From an uncultured Rickettsiales bacterium (GTDB lineage Bacteria; Pseudomonadota; Alphaproteobacteria; Rs-D84): 35,795 nucleotides of DNA. The notes below the pieces were generated by a model. It was not told where the DNA came from and ran no database searches. It saw only the letters and a list, made by a program, of their open reading frames with translations. Below, piece by piece: positions 31,336 to 35,795 of the stretch. A program made the position numbers and the translations under genes. Positions within the stretch are counted from its first letter, which is position 1. Each line of letters opens with the position of its first letter. Location of the stretch: positions 1-35,795 of the forward strand of contig URSJ01000010.1 of the NCBI GenBank assembly GCA_900550495.1, given 5' to 3'.

Positions 31336-32411
31336 TTTACTTCGCCGATATAAATTCCCATGTCGTGGGCGACGTCCAGTAATGGGTCGTCCGGTGATAC
31401 GTATGCGTCTGATGTTTTCAGGCCTGGAATCTTTGGATCGTCTGATACTTCGCCGGCGGCGAAAAAGTCCGCCAGACTGACCGTTTTTACAGCGTTCCCG
31501 TCAAGTGCTGTTATAACATATGTTTCGTTGTTTTCAATCGCGTGCAATGCACAGTCGGCAAAGCGCGTTGCCAATATCCGATCGGCAGACGTTGTGTCGC
31601 CAGCACGTTGAATATGTTCTGGGAACGCGGTGCGGTTTGCAATGCCGGCCGCAGTCAATTTACGGGAAATAATATCTGCTGGGCGACCCGAATGGCCACG
31701 CACAGATACCCCTTCGGACACCATAATAATACCGTAATCGGTTGTGGCATTTTTTACGTGTGATATTACCGCGTCTAAATCAAACTTGATTTCTGGTATC
31801 AGAATAACGTCGGCCCCGGCGGCAATCCCAGCGTGCAACGCCAATGCACCACAATCGCGCCCCATAGATTGCACAACGAACCAACGATGATGACTGCGTG
31901 CGGTCAACATTAACTGGTCGCAAAACGTGGTCAGTTGCCATACCGCAGTATCAAAGCCAACAGTTTTGTCTGTCAGCGGTATATCCATATCTATTGTTTT
32001 GGGAACACAAATCAGTTGCAAATCTGCATAGATTTCGCGGTTGCCCCAGGCAAGTGAAAAACTGCCGTTGCCACCGATTAAAATCAGCGCGTCCAGATTC
32101 AATATTTGTAATGATTTACGTAATTTTTTGTTGAATTTATCAAGTGTGCCTTGGACGGCGGCGGTTTCAAAATTCATTACGCCGGCGTGGCCATTGTGCA
32201 AAAAACTGCCAGCCAGGCGTGCGTTTTCAATCGGTAAAACATTGTTATTTAATTCTATGATTTGGGGTGGCGTTGCACACAGACCGTCTGTGCCGTCCAT
32301 AATCCCAATAACGCGCCAATTACGCAAACGCGCACCACAAATAATCCGCTGGATAACCGTGTTCAGACCGGAACAATCACCCCCAGTCGTCATAATCCCT
32401 ATCGTTTTCAT
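31332..32411 (-). CDS. 6-phosphofructokinase family protein with altered active site
   Basis: A 359-aa member of the PfkA superfamily, which phosphorylates fructose 6-phosphate with ATP or pyrophosphate. The fold is clear: MTTGGDCSGLN (residues 7-17), IGGNGSF (112-118), PKTIDMD (137-143) and MGRDCGALALHAG, plus PEHIQRAG near the end where the family has LGxxQRGG. The Lys in PKTID is typical of the pyrophosphate-type and group III enzymes. Two positions depart from the family. GGDGS reads GGNGS (Asn115 for the metal/phosphate Asp), and TIDND reads TIDMD (Met142 for Asn). The catalytic Asp141 is kept. It may be a weak, PPi-specific or non-enzymatic form. GGGGAG precedes the ATG. Confidence 0.88.
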   Translation of the reverse strand: MKTIGIMTTGGDCSGLNTVIQRIICGARLRNWRVIGIMDGTDGLCATPPQIIELNNNVLPIENARLAGSFLHNGHAGVMNFETAAVQGTLDKFNKKLRKSLQILNLDALILIGGNGSFSLAWGNREIYADLQLICVPKTIDMDIPLTDKTVGFDTAVWQLTTFCDQLMLTARSHHRWFVVQSMGRDCGALALHAGIAAGADVILIPEIKFDLDAVISHVKNATTDYGIIMVSEGVSVRGHSGRPADIISRKLTAAGIANRTAFPEHIQRAGDTTSADRILATRFADCALHAIENNETYVITALDGNAVKTVSLADFFAAGEVSDDPKIPGLKTSDAYVSPDDPLLDVAHDMGIYIGEVK

Positions 32412-32434
32412 AATCTCCCCTTGGTTTCTTGCTG

Positions 32435-32440
32435 ATTATA
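32435..32440 (-). promoter_or_regulatory. Extended -10 promoter of the phosphofructokinase gene
   Basis: On the minus strand, TGCTATAAT: perfect TATAAT at 32435-32440 with a TG extension, 24 bp from the start codon. It is back to back with the promoter at 32452-32479. Confidence 0.55.
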
Positions 32441-32451
32441 GCATATTTAAG

Positions 32452-32479
32452 TTGACAAAGAAAGATTATTTGCAATAAT
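32452..32479 (+). promoter_or_regulatory. Promoter of the LysM protein gene
   Basis: Perfect TTGACA (32452-32457), 16-bp spacer, AATAAT (32474-32479). The start codon is 38 bp further on. Confidence 0.7.
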
Positions 32480-32517
32480 TTGTCCAGTATTGAATTCATA
32501 TTTTACGGAGATGCGTT

Positions 32518-33642
32518 ATGGCAAAACAAAACAAAAAAATCAAACGTTCAACAGACGATTTAATCAATGACGCAATCGCACAACAAAACAACTGGATGGA
32601 AAATCGCCGCAATTTTGCCCGACGCTTTTTAAAGACATTGAATATATTTGCGCGCCCAGCACCACGTCCAGACGATGTGGTCATGGCGGTTCGTCATGAA
32701 AAGCAAAGCAAACACAGCGGTCTGCGTGCGTATTGGTTCCCGATTATGTGTGCAGTTTTGGTTGTGTTTGTCGCAATTTGGGTTGTGTTTGTTCGTGGTG
32801 GCGCACAGTCGCGTGTCGTTGTCGTCCCAGCAATCCCAGAACCAGTTGTCCAGACGGTTGAAAACACTATTCCGTCATTTGATATTGTGCGTATTGAACC
32901 GGCGGGAACACTGGTTATTGCTGGTCGTTGGGTCCCACACCAGAATATATCCATTGTTATCAATGGCAAGATTGTTGCAACCGAACGCACAGATTCAGAC
33001 GGCGAATTCGTTTATGCGCCAACACGCGTATTTGAACCTGGCAACTATACAATATCGTTGGTTGGTGCCGCGCCTGCGGTTAAATCCGTTGAAAACGTGT
33101 TTGTTTATATCTCGCCACGCGGATATAAAAATTCTGTGTCACTGTTGATGACAAGCGAAGGCAGCACTATGTTGCAGGCCCCTACAATGTTGGCAGACGG
33201 CGATTTAGTAGTATCAAAAATTGATTATCTGGACACGGGGCGTATTGTTGTGACCGGGGACGCATTGCCGCGTTTGCGCGTGTCGCTGTCGCTGGATAAT
33301 AAATATATTGGTTTTGCGCGTGTATCCGATCACAAACACTTTGGTCTGGGTGCAGACGTTGGCGAATTGGAAACAGGCAAAGAATACGTTCTGACCGTTC
33401 GTCTGCACGATGGCGATGGTCGCACTGTTGCCCAGGTTGGTCACAGATTTACAATGCCAGAAATGACCGGCGATGATGACACGTATTACACGGTGCGTCG
33501 TGGCGATTGCCTGTGGATTATTGCGCGTAATTTCCTGCGTCGTGGGGTATTGTTCAGCATTATTGCCGAACGCAATAACATTGAAAATCCAGATTTGATT
33601 TATCCAAAACAGTTGTTGCAAATCCCAGTTGGTGGCAAATAA
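32518..33642 (+). CDS. Membrane-anchored LysM-domain protein
   Basis: The 374-aa protein has a basic cytoplasmic N-terminus (residues 1-71), one membrane segment (about 72-92, WFPIMCAVLVVFVAIWVVFV) and a long periplasmic part. That part has two beta-sandwich-like stretches: FDIVRIEPAGTLVIAGRWVP at about 124-143, and a repeat of the pattern at LDTGRIVVTGDALPRLRVSL at about 238-257. Each resembles the Ig-like segments of alphaproteobacterial LysM proteins. The C-terminal LysM domain (about 323-371) begins YYTVRRGDCLWIIARNFL and ends YPKQLLQIP, the typical peptidoglycan-binding fold. It probably tethers the inner membrane to the cell wall. GGAG precedes the ATG. It is monocistronic. Confidence 0.9.
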   Translation: MAKQNKKIKRSTDDLINDAIAQQNNWMENRRNFARRFLKTLNIFARPAPRPDDVVMAVRHEKQSKHSGLRAYWFPIMCAVLVVFVAIWVVFVRGGAQSRVVVVPAIPEPVVQTVENTIPSFDIVRIEPAGTLVIAGRWVPHQNISIVINGKIVATERTDSDGEFVYAPTRVFEPGNYTISLVGAAPAVKSVENVFVYISPRGYKNSVSLLMTSEGSTMLQAPTMLADGDLVVSKIDYLDTGRIVVTGDALPRLRVSLSLDNKYIGFARVSDHKHFGLGADVGELETGKEYVLTVRLHDGDGRTVAQVGHRFTMPEMTGDDDTYYTVRRGDCLWIIARNFLRRGVLFSIIAERNNIENPDLIYPKQLLQIPVGGK

Positions 33643-33644
33643 AA

Positions 33645-33672
33645 GAACCGGCAAAACGCCGGTTTAATTTTT
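33645..33672 (+). terminator. Intrinsic terminator of the LysM gene
   Basis: AACCGGC, loop AAAAC, GCCGGTT followed by TAATTTTT. Confidence 0.8.
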
Positions 33673-33690
33673 GTGTATTCTAAATATTGT

Positions 33691-33791
33691 TGTCCGCCTG
33701 CGCCACTAATAATAATTCTATGTTCATAATAACAAACAATGCTACGGCGGACACTCAATTTTCAGTCCTTGCTACGCTGCGGTGAAAATTG
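33691..33791. repeat. Pair of inverted repeats downstream of tRNA-Gly
   Basis: TGTCCGCC (33691-33698) pairs with GGCGGACA (33746-33753), and CAATTTTCA (33756-33764) pairs with TGAAAATTG (33783-33791). The second ends directly at the tRNA 3' end, and the motif GCTACG recurs inside (33741 and 33771). It may be a degenerate dispersed repeat or the tRNA trailer structure. No gene is seen in 33673-33792. Confidence 0.5.
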
Positions 33792-33792
33792 G

Positions 33793-33866
33793 TGGTGCGG
33801 GCGAAGGGAATCGAACCCTCGCCTAAAGCTTGGGAAGCTTTCGTTCTACCATTATACTACGCCCGC
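33793..33866 (-). tRNA. tRNA-Gly (anticodon CCC)
   Basis: On the minus strand, the acceptor stem GCGGGCG/CGCCCGC closes the cloverleaf, with discriminator A and encoded CCA. The D-arm is AGTATAATGGTAGAAC. The anticodon stem AAAGC/GCTTT encloses the loop TTCCCAA, which gives anticodon CCC for GGG codons. The T-arm is GAGGGTTCGAATCCCTT. The total is 74 nt including CCA. The gap 33867-33992 to the next gene holds no further gene. Confidence 0.96.
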
Positions 33867-33992
33867 GGGTTCGGCGCAATTCTATACCTATATGCAACAA
33901 AAGTCCAGAACAAAAAGTTTTTGCTTTTTTGTCCTGACTGTCCTAGGCTGAATAGTGCCTGAACATTATTATTCATTACAAGGGAGATTATA

Positions 33993-35246
33993 ATGGCAAA
34001 TGAAAATATGAATCCGTTGGTCGCTGCACAAAGTCGCGTCAAGGTTGCGTGTGACAAGTTGGGGGTGCCCGCGGACGTATATGAAATACTAAAAAATCCA
34101 CAGCGCACATTAGAGGTGTCAATTCCCGTTCGTATGGACGACGGCAGTATTCGCGTCTTTACCGGGTATCGCGCCCAGCATAACACGGCAATCGGGCCGT
34201 CCAAAGGGGGCGTGCGTTTTCACCCGATGGTGACCAAGGACGAGGTTTCGGCCTTGTCTATATGGATGACGTTCAAATGCGCCGTGACGGGTATTCCGTA
34301 TGGCGGTGGCAAAGGTGGCATTATCGTTGACCCAAAAACATTATCGACCGGCGAATTGGAACGCCTGTGCCGTGGGTATGTTGATGCGATTTATCCAATC
34401 TTGGGCGAAAAGAAAGATGTTCCGGCCCCAGACGTCAACACTAATGGTCAAATTATGGCGTGGATGATTGATGAATATATCAAATTGTCTGGCGAAGCGT
34501 CTTTCGGAACGTTTACCGGCAAACCAATTGAACTGGCCGGCAGTTTGGGTCGCACCAAGGCAACCGGATTGGGAATTTCAATCATCATTGCCCAGGCGTT
34601 GCAGACCAAAAACAAACAAATGCGTGGTGCGCGTATCGCAATCCAGGGATTTGGCAACGTCGGCAGTTTTACCGCCAAATGCAGTTATGATATGGGCGCA
34701 AAAATCGTCGCCATAGCCGAGTGGAACACAACACTGTTCAATGAAAACGGAATTGATATTGAAGCGCTGATGGCGTTCAAGGCCCAAAATAAAGGCAGTA
34801 TCCAAGGATTCCCGGGTGCAACAGAAATTGATGTTGCCACGTTCTGGGGATTGGACGTTGATGTGTTGGCGCCGTGCGCAATGGAAAACACAATCAACGC
34901 AGAAACTGCGCCGTTGATTAAAACAGACCTGGTGGTAGAGGGTGCAAATGGCCCAACAACACTGGATGGGGAAAATATACTGGCGTCGCGTGGCGTAATG
35001 CTGGTGCCGGATATTTTGGCCAATGCCGGTGGTGTGACCGTGTCTTACTTTGAATGGGTCCAGAACCGCTATGGTTATTATTGGCCAGAATCCGAGGTTG
35101 AAGAAAAAGAAATTGCGGCGATGAAAAACGCGTTTGACGCAATTTATAAAATCAAAAACGAATACAATGTGTCTATGCGCGAAGCGGCATATATGCATTC
35201 TATTAAACGTATTGCCAGTGCGATGAAACTGCGCGGTTGGTATTAA
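33993..35246 (+). CDS. Glutamate dehydrogenase (GudB/RocG-like, NAD-type)
   Basis: Catalyses reversible oxidative deamination of glutamate to 2-oxoglutarate and ammonium. At 417 aa it matches the short hexameric class of Firmicutes and archaea. The substrate site reads GGVRFHP, GIPYGGGKGGIIVDPK with the catalytic lysine, and PAPDVNTN with the catalytic aspartate. The Rossmann fold carries IQGFGNVGSFTA, followed by AIAEWN where NAD-type enzymes usually have an aspartate-containing motif. Later motifs VEGANGPTT and DILANAGGVTVSYFEWVQN are intact. AAGGGAG precedes the ATG. It stands alone, with a terminator shared with rplS. NAD preference is inferred from similarity, not proven. Confidence 0.93.
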   Translation: MANENMNPLVAAQSRVKVACDKLGVPADVYEILKNPQRTLEVSIPVRMDDGSIRVFTGYRAQHNTAIGPSKGGVRFHPMVTKDEVSALSIWMTFKCAVTGIPYGGGKGGIIVDPKTLSTGELERLCRGYVDAIYPILGEKKDVPAPDVNTNGQIMAWMIDEYIKLSGEASFGTFTGKPIELAGSLGRTKATGLGISIIIAQALQTKNKQMRGARIAIQGFGNVGSFTAKCSYDMGAKIVAIAEWNTTLFNENGIDIEALMAFKAQNKGSIQGFPGATEIDVATFWGLDVDVLAPCAMENTINAETAPLIKTDLVVEGANGPTTLDGENILASRGVMLVPDILANAGGVTVSYFEWVQNRYGYYWPESEVEEKEIAAMKNAFDAIYKIKNEYNVSMREAAYMHSIKRIASAMKLRGWY

Positions 35247-35275
35247 AAAAATCCCCACAAATGTGGGGATTTTTA
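35246..35275. terminator. Bidirectional terminator between glutamate dehydrogenase gene and rplS
   Basis: AAATCCCCACA and TGTGGGGATTT form a hairpin with a two-base turn, flanked by A- and T-runs on the two sides. Confidence 0.9.
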
Positions 35276-35292
35276 ATTTGAATAAATCCAAA

Positions 35293-35682
35293 TTATTTTG
35301 CGTTCTTTTCTGCAGATGTCGCAGCCAAATCTTCAACGATTCTGGCCTTTTTGCCGGACAATCCGCGCAGGAAGAACAATTTGGCACGACGAACGCGACC
35401 AATACGCACCTTTTCAATTTTTTCAATCGCTGGTGTGTATAATGGGAATTTACGTTCAACACCAACACCATACGATTCACGACGAACCGTGAACGATGCG
35501 TTGTTGCCTGTGCTACCATCACGTGCGATAACAACACCTTCAAAAACCTGAATACGGAACTTGTCACCATCTTTGATTTTGACGTGGACTTTCAATGTAT
35601 CGCCTGCTTTGAATTCAGGGATTTTTTTGTTCGTTTTCAGTTTTTCAACCTGGGCTGCTTCAATTTTTTTAATGATGTTCAT
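35293..35682 (-). CDS. rplS: 50S ribosomal protein L19
   Basis: A 129-aa L19, which sits at the 30S-50S interface. Family motifs: FKAGDTLKVHVKIKDG, RIQVFEGVVIARDG, NASFTVRRESYGVGVERKFPLY and the C-terminal RVRRAKLFFLRGLSGKKARI. The last 12 residues are an Ala/Lys-rich extension, as often in Alphaproteobacteria. The start at 35682 (MNIIKKIEA) is preferred over an in-frame ATG 69 bp upstream, because that region belongs to trmD in another frame and AAAGGA precedes 35682. Its ATG overlaps the trmD TGA stop (ATGA), so the two are translationally coupled. Confidence 0.97.
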   Translation of the reverse strand: MNIIKKIEAAQVEKLKTNKKIPEFKAGDTLKVHVKIKDGDKFRIQVFEGVVIARDGSTGNNASFTVRRESYGVGVERKFPLYTPAIEKIEKVRIGRVRRAKLFFLRGLSGKKARIVEDLAATSAEKNAK

Positions 35683-35795
35683 TTTTTGTTTTCCTTTATT
35701 AAATCCGGACGACGTTGTTTTGTTATTTCGTCCGATTGTTGTTTCCGCCACCGTTCTATGTTGCCGTGGTGACCGGACAGCAGGACTTCTGGGAC
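35679..35795 (-). CDS. trmD: tRNA (guanine37-N1)-methyltransferase TrmD, C-terminal end only
   Basis: The last 38 codons are in the window. They read VPEVLLSGHHGNIERW, then RKQQSDEITKQRRPDL, matching the TrmD signature VPEVLLSGxHxxIxxWR and the final RRPDL helix. TrmD methylates G37 of tRNAs with G36 and prevents frameshifting. The stop codon overlaps the rplS start. This is the standard rpsP-rimM-trmD-rplS order, with the rest beyond the right edge. Confidence 0.93.
   Translation of the reverse strand, partial: VPEVLLSGHHGNIERWRKQQSDEITKQRRPDLIKENKK

Noticed and set aside
33691..33791. Integrative element attachment site at tRNA-Gly
   Set aside because: No integrase gene or direct repeat of the tRNA 3' end is visible in the window; the structures are inverted repeats only.
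34578..35570. 330-codon minus-strand frame
   Set aside because: It runs opposite glutamate dehydrogenase and through rplS in a different frame; both of those genes have clear family motifs.

Overview
The window looks like the chromosome of a small-genome, host-associated Alphaproteobacterium, most likely one of the uncultured gut lineages (the RF32/'Enterousia' type). This is inference. It rests on the ruvB-ybgC-tolQRA gene order, an alphaproteobacterial-type XRE regulator, a DnaE with a PHP domain whose metal ligands are replaced, several large cysteine-rich exported proteins with InlB-type repeats, and dense packing of housekeeping genes. No ribosomal RNA, phage or CRISPR locus is visible. 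There is one tRNA gene (tRNA-Gly, anticodon CCC) and RNase P RNA.

Layout. 1-881 (minus): start of an exported protein that runs off the left edge. 1034-5218 (plus): one gene cluster with a catalytically dead-looking alpha/beta hydrolase, ruvB, two tandem YbgC thioesterases, an unusually short tolQ, tolR and tolA. tolB and pal do not follow. 5399-5734 (minus): rnpB. 5883-12674 (plus): a giant exported Cys-rich repeat protein (2263 aa) that is growing by internal duplication. 12700-14260: a repeat-rich interval. It holds a GIY-YIG nuclease gene enclosed by inverted copies of a 42-bp palindromic element, then a tandem array of 171-bp units containing the same element, then further repeats. 14320-22832: a small hypothetical gene, secA, dnaE, rsmH and two conserved-looking unknown genes. 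22896-25295: a second large exported protein, whose promoter carries a perfect palindrome between -35 and -10. 25501-28564: XRE regulator, gpmI, and the divergent pair tadA/rsmD. 28663-33642: rplY, dnaK (no dnaJ), an atypical phosphofructokinase and a membrane-anchored LysM protein. 33793-35795: tRNA-Gly, glutamate dehydrogenase, and the convergent trmD-rplS end of a ribosomal operon.

How the parts relate. The Tol genes, LysM protein, SecA and the exported Cys-rich proteins all concern the cell envelope and its export. GpmI, the phosphofructokinase homologue and glutamate dehydrogenase point to glycolysis plus amino-acid use. Most housekeeping genes have clear Shine-Dalgarno sequences, sigma70-like promoters and strong intrinsic terminators.

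The best candidate for something undescribed is the 12801-14214 region. A 104-aa GIY-YIG nuclease gene is the only content of a ~450-bp unit bounded by 42-bp inverted repeats. The same 42-bp element occurs elsewhere in the window with an exchanged palindromic core and seeds a 171-bp tandem array. This resembles the relation between RAYT transposases and REP elements, but with a different nuclease family.
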